A stretch of 64,000 nucleotides of DNA from Streptacidiphilus jeojiense (GCF_000719095.1 NZ_JOEH01000001.1:394326-458325); one strand, 5' to 3'; positions 24,984 through 34,771 are shown, counted from the stretch's first letter. Program-made: numbers and translations. The notes: a model not told the origin generated them from the sequence alone.

Positions 24984-25655
24984 TCAGCCGAGCGGGATGT
25001 CCTTCTCCCGCAGCGCCTCCAGAACCCCGGCGTACATCCGGGCCTTGATGGTCCCCACCGTCGGGCCGGCCTTGGCTGCCTGCGGCCGGGCGATCTCGAT
25101 CGCGGCCGTCCTGACCGTCTCCTCGTCCGCGGTGCGGTCCACCAGGCCGGCGGCCAGGGCGTCATGACCGCCGTAGCGGCGGGCGGTGACCATGGCCTCG
25201 TGCGCCGTCCGCGGGCTCAGCCGGGACTGGATCAGCGCGGACATCCCCACGCTGAACGGGATGTTGATCTCGGCCTCGGGCAGGCACCAGAAGCCGCGGT
25301 CGGCGCGCATCACCCGGAAGTCGTGCGCCAGCGAGAACATGGCGCCCGCCGCGAAGGTGTGCCCCTGCAGCGCGGCCACGGTGACCAGCGGCAGCGAGAG
25401 CACCCGCGCGAACAGCTCCTGCACCCCGGCCACGTACTCGCCGGCCTGGTCGGCGTGGGCGAACAGCCAGTCCAGGTCCAGGCCGTTGGAGAAGAACTTC
25501 CCGGTCGCGGTGGTCACCAGGGCTTTCGGCCCCTCGGCCTGCTCCACCTGGTCCAGCAGCGCACCGACCGCCGCCAGCCAGTCCGGGTGGAAGCGGTTCT
25601 CGTTGTCCCCGATGTCGAGGACGAAGACATCGTCCTGGCGGTCCAGCGTGGGCAT
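24984..25655 (-). CDS. Enoyl-CoA hydratase/isomerase family protein
   Basis: A 223-residue crotonase-fold protein, shorter than typical hydratases (about 260). The oxyanion-hole segments are TGKFFSNGLDLDWL and GHTFAAGAMFSLAHDFRVM; the single acidic residue in LPEAEINIPF occupies the position used by delta3-delta2-enoyl-CoA isomerases. Isomerisation of unsaturated fatty acyl-CoA during beta-oxidation is the best guess. ATG follows GAAGGAAC. It starts 45 bp after the stop of the ribosomal-protection gene on the same strand, so the two may be cotranscribed. Confidence 0.88.
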   Translation of the reverse strand: MPTLDRQDDVFVLDIGDNENRFHPDWLAAVGALLDQVEQAEGPKALVTTATGKFFSNGLDLDWLFAHADQAGEYVAGVQELFARVLSLPLVTVAALQGHTFAAGAMFSLAHDFRVMRADRGFWCLPEAEINIPFSVGMSALIQSRLSPRTAHEAMVTARRYGGHDALAAGLVDRTADEETVRTAAIEIARPQAAKAGPTVGTIKARMYAGVLEALREKDIPLG

Positions 25656-25699
25656 GGATGTTCCTTCTCTCGCTCCGGCCGTGGCAGCCGCATCGGCTA

Positions 25700-27754
25700 C
25701 TACTGGCCAGTAACAATAGTACGGACGAGGGAGCGGTCGGCGAGGAATCGCAGGTACTCGATCCGGTCCAGCGGATTGCCGTCGAAGCGTTCACGCAGCG
25801 GCGCCGGACCGTGCACCGGCCGATCGGCGCCCGGTCCGGACCAGAGCGCGCCCTCGCCGCGGGTCAGCCCGGGCAGCGCCGCCGTCAGCTGTTGCACCGC
25901 CTGCGCCGGCAGTTCGGCGCCGATCAGCCAGGACGTGCCGTGCTGCACCGACCGGCCGATGTCGGCGCCGAGGGTGCCCAGCAGCCCCACCACGCCGCCG
26001 AGCAGGTCCGGCGGCACCTCGATCTCCACCGCCTGCCCCGGCTCGAAGACCCTGCTCCCGGCCGCCCTGAGCGCACGCAGCAGCACCATCGGGGTGAGGT
26101 TGCGGAAGTCCGCCGCCGTGCTCACCGGCGAGGTGTAGCCGACCTCGGTCAGAGTGACCGTGCAGTCGGTCACCTCCCAGCCGTACAGCCCCTGTTCGAG
26201 GCAGCGCAGGACGGCCTCGTCCACCGCGCGGTGGAACGCCTGCGGCAGAGCCCCCCATTCGGTGTCGTCGACGAAGCGGACGCCGGAGCCGATCGGCGCC
26301 GGCTCCACCCGGAGCGCGACCGTGGCCCAGAAGTCATGGCCACCGCCGCGCTCGATCCCGATCCGCGCCTCCCCCGTGCCGACCGGGCGCTCCACGTGGA
26401 CCGGGGTGATCGGCTCGAAGACCGGGGCGACCCCGAAGTCGCGGCGCAGGCGCTCGGCGACCACCTCGCGCTGCACCGCGCCGTAGAGCAGCACGGACGT
26501 CGCCCCGCCGGCTGCGGGCCTGGTCCTGATCAGCGGGTCCTCGTCGGCGAGGCTCAGCAGTGCCGCGTGCAGCAGGGCCTTCTGGTCGGGCCGCTCGGGG
26601 CGGACCACGGTCTCGAGTCCGGGCGGCGCGAAGTGGAACCCCTCGGAGCTGCGGTCCCCCGCACCGGTCCGGTCGCCGATCCGGTCGCCGACCTGGACGG
26701 CGGACAGGCCGCGCACCCTGGCGATGCTGCCGGCCGTCAGTGATCGATCGTCAGAACGGCCCGGGACGGACCCCGGTGGACGGACGGTCTGCAGGCCGGT
26801 GACCCTGCCGCCGACGGTGTGCTCCGCCCCGCCGGGCCCGCGCCGCCGCAGGACGACCTGCTCCCGTTCGTGCACCCGGCCCGAGAACAGGCGCAGGTAG
26901 GCGACCTTCTCCCCGGCCGGGGTCCGTTCCACCGCGAAGACCGTGCCGTCGGCCGGTGCGCCCGGGTCGGCGACCGGCGGTCGGAGCAGCGTCCTGATGC
27001 CGTCCGCGAGTTCGCGGGTCCCCTCGCCGGTGAGCGCCGAACCGAAGTACACCGGGTGCACCTGGCCGGCCGCGGTCTGCCGGAGCAGCACCTCGCGGAG
27101 GTCCGCCTCGGACGGGACCGATCCGTCGACCAGACGGGCCAGCAGGTCGTCGTCCTGCTCGGCGAGGACCTCGGCGGCCGCGACCCGCGCCTCCGGGTCC
27201 GCGAAGGACCGGGCCGTAGCCCGGGCAGCGGCCGTACCGGGGTCGGCCACCGTGCCCATCGGGACGATGTGCGGAGCGAGGCGGCTGCGGACGTCCGCGA
27301 GCAGGCCCTCGGGGCGGGCGCCCATCCGGTCGATCTTGTTGACGAAGATGAGTGTCGGCAGCTTCAGCTTCCGCAGCGACCGCATCAGCACCCGGGTCTG
27401 CGCCTGGACGCCCTCCACCGCGGACAGCACCACGACCGCGCCGTCCAGCACCGAGAGCGCGCGTTCCACTTCGGCGATGAAGTCGGGGTGGCCCGGGGTG
27501 TCGACCAGGTTGACCTGCAGGTCCGGCGCACCGTCGGCGTCGCCGCCGCGGAGGGCGAACGCGGCGACGGCCGAGCGGATGGTGATGCCGCGCTCGCGTT
27601 CCAGCTCACCGGAGTCGGTGCGGGTGCTGCCGGCGTCGACGCTGCCGAGTTCGGGGACGGCCCCGTTGTCGAACAGCAGCCGCTCGGTGAGGCTGGTCTT
27701 ACCGGCGTCGATGTGGGCGAGAATGCCCAGGTTCAGGGTGTCGGGCGTCGTCAA
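25700..27754 (-). CDS. Tet(M)/OtrA-like ribosomal protection GTPase
   Basis: A 684-residue translational GTPase related to EF-G. The G motifs are AHIDAGKTS (G1), RGIT (G2), DTPGH (G3) and NKID (G4). EF-G-like domains II-V follow; the C-terminal domain IV/V (HYDFWATVALRVEP-like region, then domain V) matches the Tet(M)/Tet(O)/OtrA group rather than housekeeping EF-G. Such proteins release tetracycline from the ribosome; Streptomyces members occur both in producers and in non-producers. The start is TTG behind GAGGA. It is divergent from a DNA glycosylase gene across a 182-bp gap in which I see no clear attenuator. Confidence 0.92.
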   Translation of the reverse strand: MTTPDTLNLGILAHIDAGKTSLTERLLFDNGAVPELGSVDAGSTRTDSGELERERGITIRSAVAAFALRGGDADGAPDLQVNLVDTPGHPDFIAEVERALSVLDGAVVVLSAVEGVQAQTRVLMRSLRKLKLPTLIFVNKIDRMGARPEGLLADVRSRLAPHIVPMGTVADPGTAAARATARSFADPEARVAAAEVLAEQDDDLLARLVDGSVPSEADLREVLLRQTAAGQVHPVYFGSALTGEGTRELADGIRTLLRPPVADPGAPADGTVFAVERTPAGEKVAYLRLFSGRVHEREQVVLRRRGPGGAEHTVGGRVTGLQTVRPPGSVPGRSDDRSLTAGSIARVRGLSAVQVGDRIGDRTGAGDRSSEGFHFAPPGLETVVRPERPDQKALLHAALLSLADEDPLIRTRPAAGGATSVLLYGAVQREVVAERLRRDFGVAPVFEPITPVHVERPVGTGEARIGIERGGGHDFWATVALRVEPAPIGSGVRFVDDTEWGALPQAFHRAVDEAVLRCLEQGLYGWEVTDCTVTLTEVGYTSPVSTAADFRNLTPMVLLRALRAAGSRVFEPGQAVEIEVPPDLLGGVVGLLGTLGADIGRSVQHGTSWLIGAELPAQAVQQLTAALPGLTRGEGALWSGPGADRPVHGPAPLRERFDGNPLDRIEYLRFLADRSLVRTIVTGQ

Positions 27755-27936
27755 AACGGTCCTCGGAAGAAGTCAGGGAAGGGGCACACAGCAACTCGAC
27801 TGCTCCGAGGCCACGCCGCATCTTCGTACTCCCTGCTTCCGAGAACGTTGCGGAGGGACGCTACCGCAACCCTGCGCGCGGAGCACGGCATTAAACGGAG
27901 CGCCGCATTTGACGGCCGGCGGGGCAGACTGGGCGT

Positions 27937-28803
27937 ATGCCCGAACTGCCGGAGGTCGAGTCCCTTGCCCGGTTCCTGGCCGAGCACCTGGCCGGACGCA
28001 CCGTGGAGCGGGTGTATCCGCTCGCCGTGTCGGCCCTGAAGACCTACGACCCGCCGCCCGACGCGCTGGCGGGCCGGACCTTCACCGGGGCGACCCGGCA
28101 CGGGAAGTTCCTCGACCTGGACGCCGACGGGCTGCACCTGGTGATCCACCTGGCCCGGGCCGGCTGGCTGCGCTGGAAGGAGGGGCTGCCGGAGCTGCCG
28201 CCCAAGCCCGGCAAGGGGCCGCTGGCCCTGCGGGTCCGGCTGGCCGGGCCGGACGGGGCCGGCTTCGACGTGACCGAGGCCGGCACCCGGAAACGGCTCG
28301 CGGTGTACCTGGTCCACGACCCGTCGCAGGTGCCGGGGATCCAGCGGCTGGGTCCGGATCCGCTGTCGCCGGAGTTCACCCCGGCCGTCCTCGCCGCGCT
28401 GCTCTCCGGCGAGCGGCGCCAGATCAAGGGCGTGCTCCGGGACCAGACGGTGATCGCCGGCATCGGCAACGCCTACTCGGACGAGATCCTGCACGCCGCC
28501 CGGATGTCCCCGTTCAGACCGGCCGCGAACCTCTCCGAGGAGGAGGCCGGCCTGCTGCACGCCACCGTCGTCAGGACGCTCGTCGACGCCGTCGAACGGG
28601 CCCGGGGACTGCCGCTCAAGGACCTCAAGGCCGAGAAGAAGAGCGGTCTGCAGGTCCACGGACGCACCGGCGAGACCTGTCCGGTCTGCGGGGACACCGT
28701 CCGCGAGGTGTCCTTCAGCGACTGGTCCACGCAGTACTGCCCGACCTGCCAGACCGGCGGCCGGATCCTCGCCGACCGCCGGCTGTCCCGGCTGCTGAAG
28801 TAG
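27937..28803 (+). CDS. Fpg/Nei family DNA glycosylase
   Basis: A 288-residue base-excision repair enzyme. The mature N-terminus is Pro-Glu (MPELPEVESLARFL), the catalytic imino acid and glutamate. The helix-two-turn-helix segment contains VIAGIGNAYSDEILH, with the conserved Asn. The C-terminal zinc finger has CPVCGD and CPTCQT, about 20 residues apart, with the Arg of GRILADRRLS nearby. It removes oxidised purines or pyrimidines; the Fpg versus Nei choice cannot be made by eye. ATG at 27937 has a weak ribosome-binding site. Confidence 0.95.
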   Translation: MPELPEVESLARFLAEHLAGRTVERVYPLAVSALKTYDPPPDALAGRTFTGATRHGKFLDLDADGLHLVIHLARAGWLRWKEGLPELPPKPGKGPLALRVRLAGPDGAGFDVTEAGTRKRLAVYLVHDPSQVPGIQRLGPDPLSPEFTPAVLAALLSGERRQIKGVLRDQTVIAGIGNAYSDEILHAARMSPFRPAANLSEEEAGLLHATVVRTLVDAVERARGLPLKDLKAEKKSGLQVHGRTGETCPVCGDTVREVSFSDWSTQYCPTCQTGGRILADRRLSRLLK

Positions 28804-28816
28804 CCGGCCCCGGGTC

Positions 28817-29992
28817 CTAGGACCTGATCGCGCTCAGGACCACGAACTTGGGGTTGCTCGCCACGGTCGTGCAGTTGCCGAAGATCCGGCGCAGCGTGAC
28901 GTGGTAGCCGAGGTGGCGGTTGCCCACCACGCGGAGTTCGCCGCCGGGGCGCAGCGCGGCGCGGGCGCCGGCGAACATCCGGCGGGCGACGGCGTCGGTG
29001 GTGGCCTGGTGAGAGTGGAACGGCGGGTTGTTGAGCACCAGGTCCACCGAGCCCGGCGGGACGTCGGACAGGCCGTCGCCGAGCAGGAACTCGGCCGCCG
29101 CGGCAGGACCGGCGTTGGCCGCGAAGGTGGCCCGGGCGGAGGCGATGGCCTGGTGCGACTCGTCCACGAAGACGATCGCCGCCTCGGCGGACCGCGCCGC
29201 GACCGCCGTGCCGACCACGCCGTTGCCGCAGCCCAGGTCCACCACCCGGGTCGGGCCCGAGAGCTGCGGGAGATGCTGCAGCAGCAGCCGGGTGCCGATG
29301 TCGAGGCGCTCGGCCGAGAAGACCCCGGCGTGGTTGGTGACGGTCAGCCCGGCGGCTCCGGCGCCGACGTCCGCGGGCAGGTCGTAGCCGTGCGGCCAGG
29401 GGCTGGGGGTGGGCTTCAGCGCCGGGTCAGGGGTGCAGTGGATCAGCCGGGCCTTGCGGACGGCCAGCGAGGTGCGGGTCGGGCCGATGATCCGCTCGAA
29501 GAGCTTGAGCGTCGAGGTGTGGATCTCGGTGGTCATCCCGGTGCCGATGACGACCGTGTCGGCGTGCACGGCCGGGGCGAGCCGGTGCAGCTGGTCCTCC
29601 AGCAGGGCGAGGCTCTTGGGGACGCGGACCAGCAGCACGTCGATCCGGGCCGGCGGCTCGTCCTGGGTGGACAGCAGCCGGAGGGCCCCCGCGTCGATGC
29701 CGTTGCGGGCCAGGTTGGCCCGGGTGGCCTGCTGGGCCAGGTAGGAGTCGCTGATCTGCACCGGCCGCTGCCCGGCCAGCGCGGTGGCCAGCGCCCCCCA
29801 GCGGTCCCCCAGCACCACGACCTCACCGGAGAGGTCGACCGGCGGAGCGCTCGTCCCGTCCAGCGCGGCGCTCCCGTCGAGCTGCCGCAGCAGGTACTCG
29901 TCGGAGGCGTCCCACGCCCGGAGCGTGTCACGCGGGTCGGCCGGAAAACGGGCGAGGTCGTACGAGCCTTGTGCGGCGATCAGTCGATTCAT
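28817..29992 (-). CDS. RsmC/RlmG-like class I SAM-dependent methyltransferase
   Basis: A 391-residue protein of two tandem Rossmann-like domains, as in the rRNA guanine-N2 methyltransferases RsmC and RlmG. The N-terminal half lacks motifs. The C-terminal half has the SAM-binding VVDLGCGNGVVGTAVA (about residues 246-261), the adenine-binding acidic VDESH, and the catalytic NPPFH in VDLVLNNPPFHSHQ. RNA methylation on the ribosome is therefore the likely role. ATG follows GGGGGACG. It converges with the glycosylase gene after a 13-bp gap. Confidence 0.9.
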   Translation of the reverse strand: MNRLIAAQGSYDLARFPADPRDTLRAWDASDEYLLRQLDGSAALDGTSAPPVDLSGEVVVLGDRWGALATALAGQRPVQISDSYLAQQATRANLARNGIDAGALRLLSTQDEPPARIDVLLVRVPKSLALLEDQLHRLAPAVHADTVVIGTGMTTEIHTSTLKLFERIIGPTRTSLAVRKARLIHCTPDPALKPTPSPWPHGYDLPADVGAGAAGLTVTNHAGVFSAERLDIGTRLLLQHLPQLSGPTRVVDLGCGNGVVGTAVAARSAEAAIVFVDESHQAIASARATFAANAGPAAAAEFLLGDGLSDVPPGSVDLVLNNPPFHSHQATTDAVARRMFAGARAALRPGGELRVVGNRHLGYHVTLRRIFGNCTTVASNPKFVVLSAIRS

Positions 29993-30138
29993 CGTCCCCC
30001 CAACCTAGCCGCTGCCCGCCATCTGCGGGATTTGCGTCACGGTGTGGTTTCGGCGGCGAATCTGAGGCGACGTCGGTAGCTGGAATCAGCTAGCGTCTGC
30101 GCGTTCCTTATCTGATCTTTATCTCTCGGGGGATCCCT

Positions 30139-30540
30139 GTGAATCTCGACTTCAGCGCGCAGCCGCTGTTCTCCTGGTACGTCGTGCTGCTCGCCGTCAG
30201 CGGTGTCGCGATGGTCGCCCTGGCCGCGGCCAGGTCAGGCAGCACCGGCATGCGGGTGTTCAACGCCCTGGTCGGCGTCGCCTTCCTGGGCTACGCGATC
30301 TACCTCGCCTTCATCTTCGAGGGCGGCACCTACTTCATCATGTTCAAGGCGTTCATCCTGCCGGTGCTGCTGATCGCCAACGGGATCAAGTCGATCGCGG
30401 CGCGCCGCCAGGCCACCGAGGCGGCTGTGCGGGCCCAGCAGGTGCAGGCCCAGCAGATCCTGGCGGCCCGAGCCCAGGCCGCGCAGGGGCAGGCGGCGGC
30501 GCCGGCCGGGACGGGCGCCCCGGTGACGCCGCAGGTCTGA
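30139..30540 (+). CDS. Small membrane protein of unknown function
   Basis: A 133-residue protein with three hydrophobic segments (about residues 10-30, 38-58, 64-83) and a basic, Ala/Gln-rich cytosolic tail (about 84-133) that may form a helix. I do not recognise a family. The start is GTG behind CGGGGGATC. It converges with the TPR gene. Confidence 0.8.
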   Translation: MNLDFSAQPLFSWYVVLLAVSGVAMVALAAARSGSTGMRVFNALVGVAFLGYAIYLAFIFEGGTYFIMFKAFILPVLLIANGIKSIAARRQATEAAVRAQQVQAQQILAARAQAAQGQAAAPAGTGAPVTPQV

Positions 30541-30613
30541 TCTCGGCCGCACACACGGGACGGGTCGGTGCGGAGGGTTCCGCGCCGGCCCGTCCTGCGT
30601 CCGCACGGGTCGG

Positions 30614-31735
30614 TCAGGCGGTGCCGGCCAGGGTGTGGAGTTGGGCTGTTTCGGATTCGTCGGCGCCGAGGGCCTCGGCGGTGGGGTAGAGGTCGGGGAT
30701 GTCCTTCTGGCGGCCCCACTGGCGCAGGAACTCCGCGTAGGCGAGCAGGGCCTGGAGGTCGCCGGCCTCGATGCCGCTGCGGTAGCAGTCCTCGGCGGTG
30801 CGGCGGTCCTTGCGGTCCTCGTAGATCAGGGCCAGGTTGAGCCAGGCGTTGGACTCGCCCTCGGCGGCCGCGGCCTCGTACTGCTTGACCGCCTCGTCCA
30901 TCCGGTCCTGCTCGGCCAGGAAGATGGCGTAGTCGAAGTGCGCCCCGTACTCCTGCTGCTGAAGCGCCGTCAGGTACTCGCCCTCGGCGGACGCCTTCTC
31001 CTCGGCGGTGCCGTGCTCGGCGCAGAAGTTGGCCCAGGCCAGTTGGGCGCCCTCGATCTCCTCGTCCAGCGCCGCGGTGAGGTGGGCCCTGGCCTCGTCG
31101 TAGCGGCCGAGCTGCTGCTCGGCCTCGGCCATCGGCACCAGCACCGAGCGCACCCCGGCGTCCAGGCCGCGGCCCAGCCACTCCAGCGCCTGGTCCACCC
31201 GCTCGGCCTCCAGGTGCATCCGGCCCAGGTTCCCCAGCGCCATCGGGTCGCCGCGCTCCACCGCCAGCGTCAGCACCTCCTCGGCCTCGACCAGCCGGTC
31301 CTGGTCGTCGCTGAGGAAGACGCCGAAGTCGTTGAGCGCCCCGGGCTCCTCCGCGCCGATGGCCTTGCGGTACCACTCCTCGGCGCGCTCGCGCTCGCCC
31401 AGCTCGTCCGCGTACACCGCGGCGGTCCACAGGGTGACCTCGCGGCCGGCCGCGTGCGCCAGGGCCAGCGCCTCCAGCGCCTCCTCCGGCTCCTCGACCT
31501 CGATGAGCAGCGCGGCGAGCGCCTCGTAGGCCCCGGACACCCCGCTCTCCGCGGTGCTCCGCAGCACCTCCAGGGACGCCTCGACGTCGCCCCAGTCCTC
31601 GACCAGGTCGAGCAGCTTGTCGGCGGTCTCGTCGTGCCGGCTCTCCCACGCCCTCGCGTACAACTCCAGTGCGGCGGCGTGGCGGCCCTGGGCCGCCTCC
31701 TGGTCCGCGCGCTGCACGAGAACCTCTTCGGGCAT
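30614..31735 (-). CDS. Tetratricopeptide/Sel1-type repeat protein
   Basis: A 373-residue alpha-helical repeat protein. At least eight degenerate TPR/Sel1-like helical pairs of 33-37 residues can be read through the chain, for example AALELYARAWESR and GDPMALGNLGRMHLEAERVDQALEWL. It has many Glu residues and no signal peptide or membrane segment. Such proteins serve as scaffolds; no partner is apparent. ATG follows GGAAGG. The upstream gap is shared with the divergent metallo-hydrolase. Confidence 0.88.
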   Translation of the reverse strand: MPEEVLVQRADQEAAQGRHAAALELYARAWESRHDETADKLLDLVEDWGDVEASLEVLRSTAESGVSGAYEALAALLIEVEEPEEALEALALAHAAGREVTLWTAAVYADELGERERAEEWYRKAIGAEEPGALNDFGVFLSDDQDRLVEAEEVLTLAVERGDPMALGNLGRMHLEAERVDQALEWLGRGLDAGVRSVLVPMAEAEQQLGRYDEARAHLTAALDEEIEGAQLAWANFCAEHGTAEEKASAEGEYLTALQQQEYGAHFDYAIFLAEQDRMDEAVKQYEAAAAEGESNAWLNLALIYEDRKDRRTAEDCYRSGIEAGDLQALLAYAEFLRQWGRQKDIPDLYPTAEALGADESETAQLHTLAGTA

Positions 31736-31863
31736 GGTGGCTTCCTTCCTCGGATCCGACGTGCACCAGTATCGCCGTCCCCGGGGCCCGACCGCTCACC
31801 AGCCCGGACGCGGGTCGCCCGGACGGCGTGCGCGGGGGCGCCGGCGGCTGGCATGATCGCCGC

Positions 31864-32673
31864 ATGCCCGACTCCAGCTGGCGCGAGGTCGCCGACCGCG
31901 TCTTCCAGCGCCGCTACGACCCCTACGACGTCACCGTCGCGGTGATCGCCGGCGCCGACGGGCTGGCGGTGGTGGACACCCGCACCGACCTGGCCGAGGC
32001 CGCGGAGCTGCGGGAGCACCTGCGGCAGCTCTCCCCCGCGCCGGTGCGCTGGGTGGTCAACACCCATGTGCACTTCGACCACGTCGGCGGCAACGCCGAG
32101 TTCGTGGCGCCGCGGCAGCTGCCGCCGGCCGAGCTGTGGGGCCACCGGGCGATGGCCGCCGCGCTGGGCGCCGGGGAGACCGACGCGGACTGGACCCGGG
32201 CCGGGTACCGGCTGCCGCCCCGGGTGGTCCCGGAGCGGCTGGTGGACCGCAGCAGCAGCCTGGACCTGGGCGACCGCACCGTCGAGCTGTTCCACCCGGG
32301 CCGCGGCCACACCGACGGCGACCTGGTGGTGCTGGTCCCCGACGCGGACGTGCTGCTGGCCGGCGATCTGGTCGAGGAGTCGGGTCCGCCCGCGCTCGGC
32401 CCGGACAGCCACCCGCTGGACTGGGCCGGCACCCTGGACAGCCTGCTGACCCGGACCACGCCGGACACCGTCGTCGTCCCCGGCCACGGCGCCCCGGTGG
32501 ACCCGGCCTTCGTCCGGGCCCAGCGCGACGCCCTCGGCCTGCTCGCCGACCGCATCAGGGCGCTGCACCGGGCCGGGGTGCCGGTCCGGGACGCCCTGGC
32601 GGAGGACGGCTGGCCGTACCCCGTGAGCGAGTTGGAGTCCGCCGTGGCCTGCGGCTACGCCCAGCTGGGGTAG
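31864..32673 (+). CDS. Metallo-beta-lactamase-fold hydrolase
   Basis: A 269-residue MBL-fold protein. Metal ligands are visible in THVHFDH (His-x-His-x-Asp-His), FHPGRGHTDGD (His), LLAGDLVE (bridging Asp) and VVPGHGAPV (His). The Asp-His pair in motif HxHxDH suggests a dinuclear zinc or iron site as in glyoxalase II-like or lactonase-like hydrolases. The substrate is unknown. ATG at 31864 has only a weak upstream ribosome-binding site. Confidence 0.9.
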   Translation: MPDSSWREVADRVFQRRYDPYDVTVAVIAGADGLAVVDTRTDLAEAAELREHLRQLSPAPVRWVVNTHVHFDHVGGNAEFVAPRQLPPAELWGHRAMAAALGAGETDADWTRAGYRLPPRVVPERLVDRSSSLDLGDRTVELFHPGRGHTDGDLVVLVPDADVLLAGDLVEESGPPALGPDSHPLDWAGTLDSLLTRTTPDTVVVPGHGAPVDPAFVRAQRDALGLLADRIRALHRAGVPVRDALAEDGWPYPVSELESAVACGYAQLG

Positions 32674-32712
32674 CCCGGCGTCAGCCCGGGTCCGGGTAAG
32701 CCGGGGTCCAGG

Positions 32713-33939
32713 TCAGCCCAGGTCCACCGGCAGGGTCGCGTACCCCCGCAGCAGCAGCCGGTCCTGCCGCACCGGCTGCGCGCCCTGCGCCGGGGCGATC
32801 GCCGGGAAGCGCCGCAGCAGGGCGGTGAAGGCGGTCCGTGCCTCCAGCCGGGCCAGCATCGCCCCCAGGCAGTAGTGCATACCGGCGCCGAAGCTCAGCG
32901 GCTGGTTGTCGGCCCGCCAGGGGTCGAAGCGGTCCGGGTCGTGGAAGCGGGCCGGGTCGCGGTTGGCCGCGCCGATCAGCAGCACCACCTCGCCGTACTG
33001 GGGCAGCGGCACGCCGTCGACGTCCAGCCCGCGGAACAGGGCGGTCCTGGAGGTGAGCTGGACCGGCGAGTCGAAGCGCAGCACCTCCTCGACGAAGTCG
33101 CCGACCGGCAGGGCGCCCTGGATCAGGGCCGCGCGCACCGAGGGGTGGTCGAAGAGCAGCGCCAGGCCGTTGCCGAGCAGATTGGTGGTGGTCTCGAAGC
33201 CGGCGAGCAGCAGCAGCGCCAGGTTCCCGAGCAGCTCGGCGGCGTCGAGGCGGGCATCCTCGGCGTCCACCAGCTGGACCAGCGCGGTGACCAGGTCGTC
33301 GCGCGGCTCGGCGCGGCGCAGCTCGGCCAGGGTCGCGAAGTAGCCGCCGAGTTCGCGGGCGGCGGCGTCGGCCGCGGTCAGATCGCTGTCGTCGGACATG
33401 AACTCCAGGACCCTGCTGAGGTCGTGGATCTGCGACCGGAACGGCCGCCGGTCCTGCTCCGGGACGCCCAGCAGCTCGGAGATCACGCTGACCGGCAGCT
33501 GGTAGGCGAACTCCTCCATGAAGTCCACACCGCGGCCGTCCCCGGAGTCACGGCCGCCCAGCCCGTCCAGCAGCCGCTCCACCACGCCGACCACGGCGGG
33601 TTCCAGCGCGGCGACCCGCCGGGGCGTGAACACCGAGGCGATGGGCGCGCGCATCCGGGTGTGCACCGGCGGATTGCTCTGGAGCATGGAGGCGCCCAAC
33701 AGCGACAGCGAGTCCGGGATCGGCTCGTCGCCGAAGCGGGCCCGGCGCAGCTCGTCGCTGTCGACGCCGAAGGCCGGATTGCGCAGCACCCGGTTGACCG
33801 AGTCGTAGCCGCAGGCCAGCACCCAGTCCTCGGCGAAGCTGGTCACCGGGCCCAGCCGGTGGGCCTGCGCGTACAGCGGGTACGGGTCCACCCGGCCCTC
33901 CGCGCGGGCCAGTTGGCCGATGATCTCTGCCGCGTCCAT
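32713..33939 (-). CDS. Cytochrome P450
   Basis: A 408-residue soluble bacterial P450. The I-helix has LLLAGFETTTN (oxygen-activation Thr), the K-helix ExxR is in EEVLRF, and the heme-thiolate loop is FGAGMHYCLGAMLAR, with Cys at about residue 354. It resembles CYP107-like monooxygenases of secondary metabolism, but there is no biosynthetic cluster or ferredoxin gene beside it. The start chosen is ATG at 33939 behind GGGAGG. A much longer open frame to 34269 overlaps the divergent transporter gene and is rejected. Confidence 0.95.
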   Translation of the reverse strand: MDAAEIIGQLARAEGRVDPYPLYAQAHRLGPVTSFAEDWVLACGYDSVNRVLRNPAFGVDSDELRRARFGDEPIPDSLSLLGASMLQSNPPVHTRMRAPIASVFTPRRVAALEPAVVGVVERLLDGLGGRDSGDGRGVDFMEEFAYQLPVSVISELLGVPEQDRRPFRSQIHDLSRVLEFMSDDSDLTAADAAARELGGYFATLAELRRAEPRDDLVTALVQLVDAEDARLDAAELLGNLALLLLAGFETTTNLLGNGLALLFDHPSVRAALIQGALPVGDFVEEVLRFDSPVQLTSRTALFRGLDVDGVPLPQYGEVVLLIGAANRDPARFHDPDRFDPWRADNQPLSFGAGMHYCLGAMLARLEARTAFTALLRRFPAIAPAQGAQPVRQDRLLLRGYATLPVDLG

Positions 33940-34120
33940 GTCCGGGCCTCCCCCTGTCGGTTGCCGAACTGCTCCTGGACCGGAGAACTCGCGGGGAAGC
34001 GGAGGCGTTCCCGTCTTTTCGCAGACATGACATTTTCTACCCGTTCCGGCCCGGCGCTCTATCTGCTGAGCCGTCACATAATGGACAGCGTCAGCTTCTT
34101 GTCGGAAGGGGCACATCCTC

Positions 34121-34750
34121 ATGTCCGAAGTCGAGCCGCAGACAGAACGGGCAACCCCGCTCCCCGCAACCGCATCCGCGATCGCCGACCCCGCCCCGCT
34201 GGGCCTGGCCGGGTTCGCCATGACCACCCTGGTCCTCAGCTGCTTCAACGCCGGATTCTTCAACGCCACCGCAGAGGCCGTGGTGCTCCCGCTCGCCCTG
34301 TTCTACGGCGGTCTCGGCCAGCTCCTGGCCGGGATGTGGGAGTTCCGCCGTGGCAACACCTTCGGCGCCACCGCCTTCAGTTCCTTCGGGGCGTTCTGGC
34401 TGGCCTACTACGCTCTGGTCAAGGACGTCGCGCCGGCCATCGCCAGTTCGGTCGACTTCCACAACGCCCTCGGCCTGTTCCTGCTGGTCTGGGGCATCTT
34501 CACGCTCTACATGACCGTGGCCGCGGTCCGGGTCAACCACGCCGTGCTCGCCGTCTTCGTCGCGCTGACCCTCACCTTCGTGGTGCTGGCCGTCGGCGAG
34601 TTCTCCGGGACCGGCAACATCACCAAGGCCGGCGGCTGGCTCGGCCTGATCACCGGACTGCTGGCCTGGTACACCTCCTTCGCCGGGGTGGTCAGCAGCA
34701 CCTTCAACCGCCAGCTGCTCCCGGTGACGCTTCCCAGCAGAAGCGTCTGA
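34121..34750 (+). CDS. GPR1/FUN34/YaaH family acetate/succinate transporter
   Basis: A 209-residue protein with six transmembrane segments and the family signature DPAPLGLAGFAMTT (equivalent to the N-P-A-P-L-G-L motif). SatP-type proteins move acetate and succinate across the membrane. ATG follows GGAAGGGG. It is divergent from the P450 gene (gap 33940-34120) and ends in a strong hairpin. Confidence 0.93.
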   Translation: MSEVEPQTERATPLPATASAIADPAPLGLAGFAMTTLVLSCFNAGFFNATAEAVVLPLALFYGGLGQLLAGMWEFRRGNTFGATAFSSFGAFWLAYYALVKDVAPAIASSVDFHNALGLFLLVWGIFTLYMTVAAVRVNHAVLAVFVALTLTFVVLAVGEFSGTGNITKAGGWLGLITGLLAWYTSFAGVVSSTFNRQLLPVTLPSRSV

Positions 34751-34771
34751 CGCACCGACAGGCACCGCCGG

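Noticed and set aside
33940..34269. N-terminal extension of the P450 frame
   Set aside because: Overlaps the divergent transporter gene and has no homology; ATG at 33939 has a good ribosome-binding site.
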